Below, in pieces: positions 9,101 through 26,374 of a stretch of 64,000 nt of DNA. The notes below the pieces were generated by a model. That model was not told the origin of the DNA and did no database searches. It saw only the letters and a program-made list of their open reading frames with translations. The position numbers and the translations under genes are program-made. Numbering within the stretch: position 1 is the stretch's first letter; the number at the start of each line of letters is the position of its first letter. Source of the DNA: Acanthaster planci (taxonomy: Eukaryota > Echinodermata > Asteroidea > Valvatida > Acanthasteridae); assembly GCF_001949145.1 (NCBI RefSeq), contig NW_019091373.1, forward strand, positions 1,675,566 to 1,739,565. The letters run 5' to 3'.

Positions 9101-10426
9101 TAACATCCACGGGTAACATATGTGCCACCCACTGGCTGCATGTACCATCATCCACCTGTCATGTGTCATCCTTGGGTCACGTGAGCCATCTGTGTTTTGT
9201 GTCAATCATGTGTACCATTCATCCTGCAAGACAACGCCACATGGAAACTACATACAACAAAAAAAATCTTGTATGTCATCATTACCTTGAACATGAATGA
9301 AGAACGTACAGTTGCCAGCCCCTTGAAGAGTCTCATTGTACAGTACATACACAATGCGTGTAGTGCCAATGCCAAACCTGTCTCCTGGTTTGTGGCCTGT
9401 GGCTGAGGCAAGGGCTGTCATGGTAGTTCCATTCTGTGCGACTGGGGGATACCACTCCACAGTGGCATATGCCTCCCCAGCATCAGTACTGGTGGTGATA
9501 TTTTCAGGGCAACCTTGAGGAAGGGGTACTGAAGATGAAAATGGTACACAGGTTTTAGGACTTAGATTTCACATTGCAATGCTGTTTTGGAACAAAATTT
9601 GGCCCAATAAAATGAATTGCAGTTGTTTGCTGATGATATTTTTAAAGACAAACTGACTTCTTTGTGTGGTGATCCAAAGTGTTGCCTACTTCCAGAACTG
9701 GACGGCTTTACAAACCCCACAAGGTAAGAGTTCCATATTTGGACATATCACTCGACACCCAATGCCCAAGCCCTATATGAGCCCAGTCTGAAAAATTCTG
9801 GTGCTAATTCTAAGCATATGTTTCAATATTTTCACTGCTAAATTTGCCTTTTTTGGGCATGTCGTTACTTTCTGATGGCTTAAAAACCACTGCAAGGGAA
9901 GCTAATTGATGTCCGTATATGGAACCCAAACCATTATTTTAAAGGGGCTCAATATAAACATGAAATTAACAACCTCTCCTACTGAAGAGCATTGATTGAG
10001 ATCTTTGAAGAATTACTAAAGTGAAACCACAACACTCATCCCCAGAGAGTCCAAAGTAGTAAAATGCAATATTACTTGCCCGAAATAATGACTCACTATT
10101 TCCTAAAATATCCTACAAAGTTTCCTACAAACAGAAAAGATAAACCACTCAAAAATGCTCACACTACCGTTATAATGGTAAAGACCTGATGCTGATGATC
10201 ATTTTTCGAGAAAATATCTTAGCAAGTCAAAACCTCTCTTGAAGCCAAAAATATCATCGTCTCGTCTCTCTGTCCCCCCATGAGATTTATCACAGAGCAA
10301 GCCCATGGGGGTGAAGAAAAAGCTCTTAGTCTAACCCTCACAACGCACAACAGGGAGCCACAGTAGCAGAGCAAATCCCGTCCGGAGCCTCGTCGACAGA
10401 GATGAAGTCCGAGATGCGTAGATCAT
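36..10426 (-). CDS. Multi-exon type I membrane protein: HYR x3, PAN, HYR x2, SEA, EGF, TM (in-frame stop in exon 7)
   Basis: The exons (high to low coordinate) are 10426-10336, 9528-9286, 7170-6928, 6518-6276, 5708-5466, 5316-5077, 4540-4292, 3818-3706, 3105-3047, 2762-2608, 2136-1974, 1466-1396, 525-411 and possibly 156-36. Reading phase is continuous across every junction, giving 782 codons if the TAA at codon 475 is ignored. What is seen is a signal peptide, five hyalin-repeat (HYR) modules with one PAN/apple-like module between the third and fourth, a SEA-like domain, an EGF-like domain, one membrane helix and a short tail. HYR modules adopt an immunoglobulin-like fold and mediate adhesion in hyalin and related proteins; PAN modules bind protein or carbohydrate. 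Extracellular adhesion or recognition is therefore inferred, and no ortholog name is assigned. The module exons are phase 1-1, which suits exon shuffling and skipping. Confidence 0.8.
411..525 (-). CDS. HYR receptor exon 13: transmembrane helix
   Basis: A 115-bp exon (phase 1 to 2), acceptor GGTACAG and donor GGGTGAGT. It encodes KQL, then a hydrophobic run of about 22 residues (IVISVGGVWFAMMLGVLAIC), then HRCKRHAKREK, a basic stop-transfer sequence. This fixes the orientation as N-terminus outside. If the donor is not used, translation ends one codon later. Confidence 0.72.
891..1327. mobile_element. Mariner-like MITE with 30-40 bp terminal inverted repeats
   Basis: The left end CAGGGTGTCCACAAAAAAGT is answered by the inverted right end ACTTTTTATGTGGACACCCTG, and similarity continues inward through GTATAC and TATCTCGGTA-like sequence. 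TA dinucleotides flank both ends (889-890 and 1328-1329), as for Tc1/mariner target sites. The element is 437 bp with no transposase frame. It lies in the intron between the EGF and membrane-helix exons of the HYR gene. Confidence 0.85.
1396..1466 (-). CDS. HYR receptor exon 12: EGF-like domain, end
   Basis: A 71-bp exon (phase 2 to 1), acceptor CTTCAG and donor TGGTAAGC. Joined to the previous exon it gives C-x-C and then YSGDRCD, which completes the six-cysteine EGF pattern. It continues LTRIALTG into the membrane helix exon. Confidence 0.7.
1974..2136 (-). CDS. HYR receptor exon 11: EGF-like domain, first part
   Basis: A 163-bp exon (phase 1 to 2), acceptor TTTTTTTTGCAG and donor GAGTAAGT. 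It encodes a Cys-rich stretch (ACTLSPCPVTMKC) and the start of an EGF-like module: CTDNPDYCLNGGKCWTNAQN, then LVMC. The spacing C-x6-C-x5-C-x9-C, with the NGGKC turn, is typical. A weaker alternative acceptor 18 bases further in (TTTTAG, 2119) keeps frame. Confidence 0.72.
2608..2762 (-). CDS. HYR receptor exon 10: SEA-like domain, end
   Basis: A 155-bp exon (phase 2 to 1), acceptor TTTGGCAG and donor TGGTTTGT. It encodes SDGDDVIADVKIGFSQ followed by a helix (QDQRDKLSAMLAATVNKIM). The alternating strand DVIADVKIGF matches the SEA strand after the hairpin. The GSVVV-type autoproteolysis sequence is absent, so cleavage at this point is not expected. Confidence 0.68.
3047..3105 (-). CDS. HYR receptor exon 9: SEA-like domain, middle
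   Basis: A 59-bp exon (phase 0 to 2), acceptor ATTTTGCAG and donor AGGTGAGT. It encodes VLKAFNDDITVLGVFVAQFR. Both splice sites are strong, and the exon fits in phase with its neighbours. It supplies the strand leading into the SEA hairpin where self-cleaving members carry their cleavage site. Confidence 0.7.
3706..3818 (-). CDS. HYR receptor exon 8: SEA-like domain, first part
   Basis: A 113-bp exon (phase 1 to 0) with acceptor TTTCCTCAG and donor GATGTGAAA. Residues 519-555 include YISFHLILDNITYVSDLHNN and EEFQKLASTVEKD. The first-strand-then-helix pattern, with a phenylalanine-lysine helix ending TVEKD, is that of the N-terminal half of SEA domains. Confidence 0.7.
4292..4540 (-). CDS. 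HYR receptor exon 7: HYR module 5 with in-frame TAA
   Basis: A 249-bp phase 1-1 exon with acceptor CTTTCAG and donor CGGTAAGG. Residues 435-474 begin REAPVIRDCPQTI and reach ATDNLGAP. A TAA follows at 4421-4419. In the same frame it resumes with LNGTHKPGDWFPPGSTNVTY and ends CSFTVTIKDIP, so the module is otherwise intact and the frame is not shifted. By alignment with module 2, the stop replaces a position that is Ser there, so a single-base change would explain it. It may be a null allele, an assembly error, or a regulated exon. Skipping the exon would keep frame. Confidence 0.75.
4591..4740. repeat. 75-bp tandem duplication
   Basis: Two almost identical 75-bp copies start at 4591 and 4666 (TGCACCTGTATTTGCCTCA, with C/T variation nearby). 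They lie in intron 6 of the HYR gene, about 50 bp upstream, in the sense of transcription, of the acceptor of the stop-bearing exon. Confidence 0.9.
5077..5316 (-). CDS. HYR receptor exon 6: HYR module 4
   Basis: A 240-bp phase 1-1 exon with acceptor AATTACAG and a weak donor, GGTTTGC. It encodes residues 355-434: RPVLIGCPKNMTRP, VSWSEPTMSDSEP, GETQVVYEATDDTGG and CGFFITIKG. The VSWSEP and YEATD stretches are strong HYR signatures. Confidence 0.82.
5466..5708 (-). CDS. HYR receptor exon 5: PAN/apple-like module
   Basis: This 243-bp phase 1-1 exon (acceptor TGCCAG, donor GGTAAG) encodes residues 274-354. It is not an HYR repeat. The pattern EECLTAC, then FICRSVDI, GKCMLSRR, and a terminal HYER is that of PAN/apple modules, whose disulphide-bonded core reads C-x3-C, F-x-CRS and C-x-LS. 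A PAN module lodged between HYR modules is unusual in my experience. The exact subfamily is not determined. Confidence 0.7.
6276..6518 (-). CDS. HYR receptor exon 4: HYR module 3
   Basis: A 243-bp phase 1-1 exon with donor TGGTAGGC. It encodes residues 193-273: FSNCPKDV at the start, ATHRPGEWFDMGHTGVSYTA in the middle, and DNQGNSGYCNFIVIVTG at the end, all typical HYR positions. The acceptor (TTTCAAAAAAAG) has a weak pyrimidine tract interrupted by seven A's. Confidence 0.82.
6928..7170 (-). CDS. HYR receptor exon 3: HYR module 2
   Basis: A 243-bp phase 1-1 exon with acceptor TATGTAG and donor AGGTAACC. It encodes residues 112-192 with the HYR landmarks VPVFLSCPPNI, SDNSG, the HDLGDFLPVGETSVHYTATD core and CEFAVSIQG at the end. 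It is a near-consensus HYR repeat. Confidence 0.85.
7632..9225. repeat. 20-bp minisatellite array with 60-bp higher-order units
   Basis: Roughly 80 tandem copies of a 20-bp unit, close to ATGTGTGCCATCCATGGGTC, fill most of intron 2 of the HYR gene. From about 7900 to 8740 three variants (ending CCAATTGGTC, TCTATGAGAC and TCCATGGGTC) cycle as a 60-bp higher-order unit. The ends are degenerate. Because 60 is divisible by 3 and the variants lack stops in several frames, both strands show long repetitive open frames. These are not genes. Confidence 0.95.
9286..9528 (-). CDS. HYR receptor exon 2: HYR module 1
   Basis: This 243-bp phase 1-1 exon has acceptor CTTCAG and donor GGTAATG. It encodes residues 31-111, beginning VPLPQGCPENIT and ending GAGNCTFFIHVQG. 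The conserved early CP, the HKPGDRF turn and the Cys-x-Phe beta strand fit the HYR fold. The usual YTATD motif is altered to YVLYNET, so this is a divergent repeat. Confidence 0.75.
10336..10426 (-). CDS. HYR receptor exon 1: signal peptide
   Basis: The ATG at 10426-10424 opens a 30-codon frame. A basic and hydroxylated N-region (residues 1-16) is followed by the core GFALLLWLPVV and a likely cleavage site before the Cys-Glu end. The exon ends GAG G with donor GTTAGA, phase 1, which joins exactly to the phase-1 acceptor at 9528. No other in-frame ATG was seen just upstream. It is the only signal-peptide exon I found between the first HYR exon and the neighbouring MAP10-like gene. Confidence 0.65.
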
Positions 10427-13042
10427 GTTCTGGGACTTGATTTTGGTCACTCTCCAACATTGCAAAAAACGGGCAACCCGCACCAAGAACTTGTCAAAGG
10501 GCTCGCCTTTCTAGGAATCATGTCCTAAGCGACGTCTGCAAAGCTAACAATTCCACCAACTTAAGACCGATGGTGATAGTTTTACAGAGCACAGTACAAA
10601 AACCAATGGCGCAATACAAACGAGTGGGCACACTGCAGTCCAACACATTGGCGGGAATTCTTCAAATAGCCGAAGGATCAAGGTTTCGTCATTCATTATA
10701 TTCGCTAATCCTTGAACTTAATCACGTGAAGTGAAACAACTCCATCAAGTGGTTCATACTTTCAAACTGAATGAGCTCGCCTGGTTTTGAAATGGGGATC
10801 AGGGGCGGATCCAGGATTTTTCCAGGTTGGGGTTAGGCCGGAGATTTTTTTTAATGTCTCTTTTTTGTGTGCAGACAAGCCGAATGATGATGATTACGAT
10901 GACATTGGTGCACTTAGTTTTTTTTTTTTATCATTCCGCTAATTTTTTAAGAACCTTTTTTCTCCTCTCTGTTTCTTTCCTTTTTTGAGCGGCGGGGGGT
11001 CCGACCCCTACCCCCTCGGATTCGCCGCGCCTTGAGTGGACGAGGATGTCTCTAAAACAACTTTTTGGTACACTCATGTAGTGTGTACACTGCCTTTTGG
11101 AAACATTTTTTTTACTATCAGTCCAGTGTTGGTCTTCCCAAGACATGCAACTTAATCGCACCACCTACAAATTCGTAGGACAAATTGCTTTTGAAACGAA
11201 TGAATAAACATGACATAATTCTTTTGAGTAGAGGAAGCATTGGGGATTATGGAACCATTAATTTTCATGCGATTACTTTTCACCTACGTTCGTGAGTTTT
11301 ATATACGTACCAAAGCGAACACGTGCGTATGTGAGAACTCTCTCCCCAAGTACAATTCCCACCCCCAAAAAAGCTAATTTAAAATGGTACTGTACTCAAT
11401 GGGACGGTGGAAACTACATTTTGAAAATGTTCCATTTGTGAAAGCTTCCATTTAACCTCATAAAACGTGTATGTACTACCATTTCTACACCTATTTTTTT
11501 TCAGGTAACATTTGGAGCTCTCTGGAAAAATAACACTCCAAATTCTGGAGGTTCTTCTGTTCATGCTTTAATGTGGAAAGAATAACAACATTAAATTTGA
11601 AAATTTTCAGCATAATAAATAGCTCTTACAGATCATATAAAAAACAGGCAGGTTAAAAGATGAATTCATTCACAAACGTGTTCATTCTTATCCGGGCAAG
11701 GGAAGATCCAACTTTTTGCTTTTGGGGGGTAAATTGGAGACAACCTGGTTTATCTCTCTCTTTAGGAAAGCAACTAAAGCTATTACGTGTGAGAATTTTC
11801 TTGCATTCATTTCTTTTGTTACAATGTTAAATATATTAGGATAAGCCCAGGTCAAATACATGCTATGTAGCAGGGGCTACACAGAGGTACAGGGGCCAAA
11901 GGTAAAGTACTAGGTTATAATCTGGACTCCAACTTCTGAAAAACTAAGAGTTCACAGGAATTCGTTGACAAGGAACTCAAACTTAACGACCAGTGCCAGG
12001 AAAAAATGCAATCAACCACATGTACAGATACTTATTTTATGTGCCATGTTGGTTTAAAAAACCGGTATTTAACCTTGCTCTAATATATACAAAAAGCAGT
12101 CTCCTTACAGTAGGTTTGTATGTGATCCAGCTCTTTTGTGATTACTACAGTGGCTCAAGTTTGATTAAAACTCACTTAAGAACATTTTGTTAGTGGTTTT
12201 GGTTTCACTGCATAATGACCCACACTTCTCATCCCAGTAAAAAAAAATTGTAAAGATAAAATGTAGATGCCCACTGATACTTCATCATGTTAAATTAAAG
12301 GTGGGTACTTTAAATGAAGTAAACTGAACCACAAGTATAAAACCTTTAGTTCTTGCATTGAATAAAGCTGATTTTAAATATAAACAAGTGGCTTGAAATG
12401 AACCAAAAATCCTACCAATCTTGATTGTGTGTGACACATACGCAGTCTAACATCTTACGAATACTAGGCACTGAAGGGCTCACGGGGGGGCCTGGGGTTT
12501 TGTCATTTAAAATATGCCAGATCATGAAAAATAACAAATCAGTACAAAAAAGGAGCAACAAAAGGCAACATTTTGGCTTTTTAAATCGCGATTTACATCA
12601 GTGTTTTTAATCGGGTGATTTAAATCAACCAACCCTGACATGACCTAAGTGCCTTTAAACCCCAAGAGTAATCCATGGTGTGTGATGGGTACTGCAGACC
12701 TTTCTTTGGCTGCGTCACAAGTGCTGTTCTGGCTTGCTGTAGGGACAAAGCCAAGGGAATAATTCTACAAAGTGTTTATAAAATGTTATGCAAATTAAAA
12801 TATTGAATTGTGAATACTTGCATTTAATGCTAAATGGAAATGCCTCCCAAAGTACTACTGATGATGCAAAATGTGGATTTTGAGGCAGAAATTGTTGCCA
12901 ACCAAGAATGAATTTTCTGCAAACTTAGGTCGTCCATAAAAAATGGCAGTCAAAGTTGAAAAATAAGAGAAAGGTCTATAAAACAGAAACCCTTGAGCTA
13001 ATGATGAAGATTGTTCATGTGAGTTATAATGTAGCTCCTGGG
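10427..13042. other. Intergenic region between HYR receptor 5' end and MAP10-like 3' end
   Basis: I see no convincing coding exon here. It should hold the promoter and 5' untranslated region of the HYR receptor (10427 onward) and the 3' untranslated region of the MAP10-like gene (below 13043). The only clear structure is the repeat element at 10800-11033. I recognised no TATA box or CpG-rich core. Confidence 0.5.
10800..11033. mobile_element. Short DNA-transposon remnant (MITE)
   Basis: The left end CAGGGGCGGATCCAGGATTT and the right end, read in reverse as AAGGCGCGGCGAATCCGAGG, form an imperfect inverted repeat around a GGCGGATCC-like core. The interior is T-rich and non-coding. Elements with this GGGGCGGATCCAGG end are, from memory, common in invertebrate genomes. 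The superfamily is not assigned. Confidence 0.55.
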
Positions 13043-13839
13043 CTAAAAGGTGTCACTGTGATCACTGTAACTGCTGTCAGAGTAGCTGCAAGCAGATTCT
13101 TCTTGATTTCCGGCATTGAGAGAATCTTCTGTCTTGAATTCTGATGAGGGAACTGTGGACTGAAGTAAGGAGGTCTCTGAGAAGGAACTGGTGGTCCTTA
13201 AGAGGGAAGGCCTTGGTTTAGGGGTTGGGGGTGTCTGAGAGCGCTCGGTTTCTTTCCTGAGGTCGGGGATCACAACCGCTGTGTTGGCGGAAATAGTTGA
13301 CGTCTTGGAGGTCTTTCGGACGGGCACGGGCGATATGCTGGAGAGTTTGGGTTTAGGGAGGCTGAGGTGCCTAGTCTGGGAATTGGCTGGTTTTTCACTG
13401 GGTCTCGGGGAAGACGATTCTGGAGTCTTCACAGCAATCTGAGAGGTCTGAGACTTAGTGGTCCTCATGCTGCTGCTCCTGGATGCATCTGACAGACTCG
13501 ACTGAGCTGAGTGATAGGAATCAGAGCAGTTGGATGCAAGGGGTGCAAGTTCTTGCTCCGCGGTTGAAGAGAGATTGTCGGTGTCCACAAAGTCATCGGA
13601 ATACTGCATGTTTGTTTCGTCATCAGCTTGATCAGCACCTCCCTCTGAGACATCCTTTCCCGAAGGCCGGCCGGGTATTTGGATTACTTTGGGATGTCTG
13701 GCAGAACTTGACGCCAACGAAACCTGGGAGTCGGTATCTGTAGAATCGTCACTGTTGCTCCCGGAGTCAGACTCGTGCAGTGAGGCACTCGGCAGATAGA
13801 CATCAATACTCCGGGCACTCTTTTCACTGCTGCTTACAT
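13043..13839 (-). CDS. MAP10: MAP10-like exon 3 (C-terminus)
   Basis: A 797-bp terminal exon with acceptor GTTGATTTAG. It is rich in Ser, Asp and Pro, with YSDDFVDTDN and a PPTPKPRPS proline motif, and ends in a Ser/Tyr/Asp-rich tail (CSYSDSSYSDHSDTF) before the stop at 13043-13045. The acidic serine runs look like phosphorylation targets, which is inference only. Confidence 0.75.
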
Positions 13840-16800
13840 CTAAATCAACAAACAAATGCAGACAACAAATTGAATGGCACTCCTGCACATTTGATAATTC
13901 ACACGTCACCATATCCACAGAATTTATTTGAAATTGCAGAAATTAAATGATGATAATATAATTACAACTGTGAAGATACATGTAGGAAAGCCTCTCTATC
14001 ATCTCATGCCCAGGAATATATGGGTAAATTTTTTGTCCCACATCCAATTTTTTTTATTACATGTATGCATGTAAATTCTATTCCATCTTGTTAACCTCAG
14101 ATTTGTTGGACGATATCCTTGCAAAAAGCTAACTTAAAAGTTGTCACTTTAAGCTAATTCAAGGGTCAGGCATTCATTTCCACTGGTTAAATAAGCTCTC
14201 CCGATCTTATCAAAAATTTACCCTATCAGCACACGCCATCAAATTCATCAAGCATCATTAATGAGGCTGTTATTTTATGATAAAATAGATAAGATAAATT
14301 CCTATCTTTTGATGACTTTTGACCTTCCATTTACAACAATCACATCAGAGGATGCAATACATCTTTCATATATGGGCCTCACAATGAATGGAATAAAAAT
14401 CAATTAAAACAACAACAAATGTACCTATTTTTCTGTCCCCTACCTTGATTTTCCACTGGCCTCCTGGTCCCGTTGTACCCCTTGTCACTGTCGTCTGTTC
14501 CATCGCTCTCCATTCCACCACCAGCTGCCTCCTCGTTATTTCCTTTCGTGGCCTCTGGGTGGAGACCTGCAGCTCTCTGGACAGTCGTGGTTCCTTTTGG
14601 CTTGTGAAGAGCAGACACAGGGTGCTGCTCTGGCGAGGAAATCTTGCTGTTTCTTCGGTCAGGGTGTTCTGTAATTAGAAAAGCGCTTGAACGTGAACGT
14701 AAGGAACTAAAGCAATCACATATCAGCAAAGATGGAATCCTGACCTTTAAGGAGACTTCTTCACTGTTATTTCACCCCATTTGTCTTAACTCCAGGGATG
14801 TGCATCAATCCAAATTACCTGTGCAGTCTCAGGAAGTCTTCCTTTTTCACAAGTGAAGGATTCAAGAGTGATTTGAGGGAGGCCTTAGTTAGAAAATGTA
14901 AAACTGTGACCACTTTTAACAGTTAAAGATAAGCCTGTGCAGATGTAATACAGTACCTGGGTCATGAACATACACGTAAATGTAAGGGTTGCCCAAATCT
15001 TATAAATACAAGTATTCAATTATAATGTGGCCACATCGACAAGTCATTTGTCTTAGATGCAAATCTATTTAAATCAATTTGTTGAATATCTTTGATGGTT
15101 ACACATGTGTACAGTATCAACTGTAGATTGTTAGCAAAAGGGCTGGAAGAAAAATCCTGGGAATTTAAAATGAAAAATACAATATACACATAGGCCCTCT
15201 AGTGAGTGCTTAGTAAGCCCATCTTTGTGTTTGTCCCACTTTGGGGGGAAAAGTTTTCTTTACGAAATGTTTGAGATTTTTTTAAAGTTTTTTCTCCCAC
15301 ACAGGAAAGGAAGCTCATCTTCAAAAATTGGTTTCCTATTAATTCAACAGGAAAATGTAACTGAATGATCCATCATCCATACACTGATTGATTAACTAGT
15401 TAACTGAACAACACCCATAAGCCTATTAAAACACAGTCTTTTTCAAATGGCTAGGCATCCCTCTCCTTGGATCACAATGTTATGACTTGTTTAGTTTGCA
15501 TATATCTCAGGTCACTCAAACTGATCAGCTGTTGGCAGCACTTATCTTTTATTCATAAGAAACTAAGCTCAACGTGAAACCATCAACAAAACCAACCATT
15601 ACTTCTTTTCTGTTCCACTGCTGCTATCTTAAAAGTAGCAGCCTTCACATCAGATGGACATTTCATCTGGGGTTGCTTGATGTGACCTGGCTCATCTTCC
15701 TCATCAAAATGGTGCGCAATTTCTGTTGAGATACGCACGTCGAGTTCGCTATCAGTGAAATCTTGTTCGTCTCTTGCATGCCGGTTCATCACCATTGCTT
15801 TCTCCTTCTCTTCCCGGTAGGCTTGTATCCTCAACTCCCGCATCTCCATCTCCTTGAGGAGCTCGGGGTTGTTCTTCCGCAGTCTTAACTTCTGAGAGTG
15901 CGTCATGCCAAAGTGTAACTTTGCCCGGCGCTTGATTTGGACTGGCTGCTGTTGCCTCAGCCACGCTTTGGATGCGGGAATTCTCTGGGGGGGCTTGGCA
16001 CACTCCCTGTGCTTGTGACGGTAGGGTTTGCTTTGATGTACAACTTTGGGTGGGTTTAGGCGGATGTTTTGTTTGTCATTTGTTGGCTCCAACTGTTGCT
16101 TTTTAGTGATTCGAGTACTGGTGATGGTCTGCATTTTAGGTTCTTGGACAGGTGACCTTGATGGTGTGGCAGGCCTATTCTGAAGAGATTTCCCATGGAG
16201 TAGGCTCAGCTCATGAAGCAAGGCCTCAAGAATTGGCAGCTGGGAGTGCTGTTTGGGGTCAAGCTTCAATTGACACCTCTGACACACATCTTGTTCTTGA
16301 ACTCCGCCTGCATGTGCTGGTTCTGTGTCCCTCTCCTCAGTCTTTTCCATTTTCTCTGCCTGCAACTTTTCTCTCCTCAGTGTACGGTGGGTCTTTCGCA
16401 CGCTCCAGCTTGGCGAGGCACTCTGCTCCTCCGGGATGAACTTGTAGTGTGTCTCGATTTGATGGATGATGTCCTCCGACAGTGTTTGATTTGAGATGGT
16501 GCTCAAGTCGTCACTCAAATCAGCTTTCATTTTGGGTTCCAGTTTATTCGAGGGTGGATCCTGAAATCTTTGGTAAATCCTGCTCACTGACTCTTTCTGA
16601 AAGTACTGCTCCGAGGACAATGGTACATCTTCATTTGCATTGTTGAAGAACAAAGGGGGTGGACAATGGGTATTGTTCACAATAAGGTCATCATTCCTCG
16701 TGACTAGTATTGAACCATCCAACGCATGCTTGTGGCGACCACTTCCTCTTGAGGTTTTAACTGTTTGAGTTGCTTGCTGTTTCTTCTCAGTATATTCAAG

Positions 16801-17562
16801 TTTGAGATTGCTGGCAAGATCATCTACGGTTGATATGGCAACAGAAATGCTCTTTGGATGACCTTGCACTTCCAAGTCCTCCAGAACAACTTCTGTCTCT
16901 CTGTTTGCTGTTTCTTTGTTATTTATGACATTATCTTTGTTCTTCCTTGGGGTCACAGCCAGGTCAACTCTTTTATCTCCTCTTTTTGTAATCTCTGATT
17001 GAGGAATGTGTGGTATTAGACTGGCACCCATGCTGAGTAGGCGATATCGAACCATTATCCATCCCACTTCACTTCCCATCAGATTGTACAACTTGTGGCT
17101 ATCTCGATTGCCGTGTACTGATGGAATGTCCGAACCATTCTGTTCAATGTCCAGCGATATCTGCTCCATTGTACGCTGCAGTGAAACTGTACAATTGGCA
17201 ACCAGTTTAGGGACCTCAGGCCAGACATCAATGAGCATTACGTACAGAGGTGTGTTTCTTAAGTAGGACAGTAACATTTCTGGGTTCATCTTGAACAGCG
17301 ACGATTTACATTTGTTGATGGAAAAATTGCCTCTGTGATCTTTGAGTTCTTGCAGCTGGCTGGGAACATCTCCAAAGCTGTCCAGGAGGATCTTTTCTTT
17401 GACGTCCTGCGCCCCTCCTGGATCCACATGGTGAAGGAGCAGGGTAGGAAAATCGAGCAGACGAAATGCAACGGTCGGCAGACGACACACGACAGTCGGC
17501 GAGTTTACGCGCAGAGATTCCACTGCCAGCTCGAGCGAGAATAATGCCTCATTGGAATTCAT
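13043..17562 (-). CDS. MAP10: MAP10-like microtubule-associated protein
   Basis: Three exons (17562-15603, 14668-14444, 13839-13043), phase 1 at both junctions, give 993 residues; human MAP10 is about 900. The N-terminus MNSNEALFSLELAVESLRV, then VAFRLLDFPTLLLHHVD and LYVMLIDVWPEVPKL, matches the MAP10 N-terminal domain. The HCPPPLFF motif near residue 298 and the late YSDDFVDTD motif near residue 810 also recur in this family. The rest is low-complexity, Ser/Pro/Lys-rich and probably disordered. Known family role: binds and stabilises microtubules and supports mitosis and cytokinesis. The ATG is the first in frame and lies 401 bp from the start of the divergent MRPL4 gene. Confidence 0.85.
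14444..14668 (-). CDS. MAP10: MAP10-like exon 2
   Basis: A 225-bp exon between acceptor CTAATTACAG and donor CAAGGTAGGG, phase 1-1, with an open frame across it. It encodes a hydrophilic linker (HPDRRNSKISSPEQHP and GGGMESDGTDDSDKGY). It is low complexity, so its inclusion rests on splice sites and phase. Confidence 0.65.
15603..17562 (-). CDS. MAP10: MAP10-like exon 1
   Basis: This 1960-bp first coding exon carries the whole N-terminal domain (about residues 1-250), the HCPPPLFF motif and a basic, helical stretch (LRLRKNNPELLKEMEMRELR). The donor AGAA/GTAATG is inferred from phase. Read-through would instead stop at TGA 15585-15583 after six more residues, giving a 659-aa short form. Confidence 0.82.
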
Positions 17563-17963
17563 GTTCGACGATCAAGAAGTATTTACAAGTACCGAAACAC
17601 TTTGGCAATGTTGTGGTTTTTCCTGTCCAATCTAAAGCATTTTTAAACGAGATTTTGCGACCACAATTTCGCAGAAACGAGAGTGTCGCTTCTCGCCATT
17701 TTGGAATGTGCGCCAACAATAATTAGACTTCCTCAAGTCTTCCCTAAATCGTTACAGCATGCAAGAAGTTAAGTGGCATAATGTTCCAAGCTCTTGTGCA
17801 AGTCTTCTGGCAATAACCATGGACAGCGCCCTCAAGTCAGCATGTACTATGTAATTTTTGTCGTAACATGCAGGTGTACGGTACGCACGCTTGAGCTGGG
17901 TTGTAACCCTGCGAAAATTGTCGGAAGAAATTGACTTTGAACGGTCATGTTATGGTTACAACC
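17563..17963. promoter_or_regulatory. Bidirectional promoter interval, MAP10-like / MRPL4
   Basis: Only 401 bp separates the two divergent start codons. The interval holds a GCCATTTTG at 17695-17703, which is the reverse of the YY1-type CAAAATGGC element common in promoters of mitochondrial and housekeeping genes. No TATA box is evident. Transcription start sites cannot be fixed from sequence alone. Confidence 0.55.

Positions 17964-26374
<8,411 letters not shown>

Noticed and set aside
13465-13743. Open frames on the plus strand and in other minus frames
   Set aside because: They are shadows of MAP10-like exon 3.
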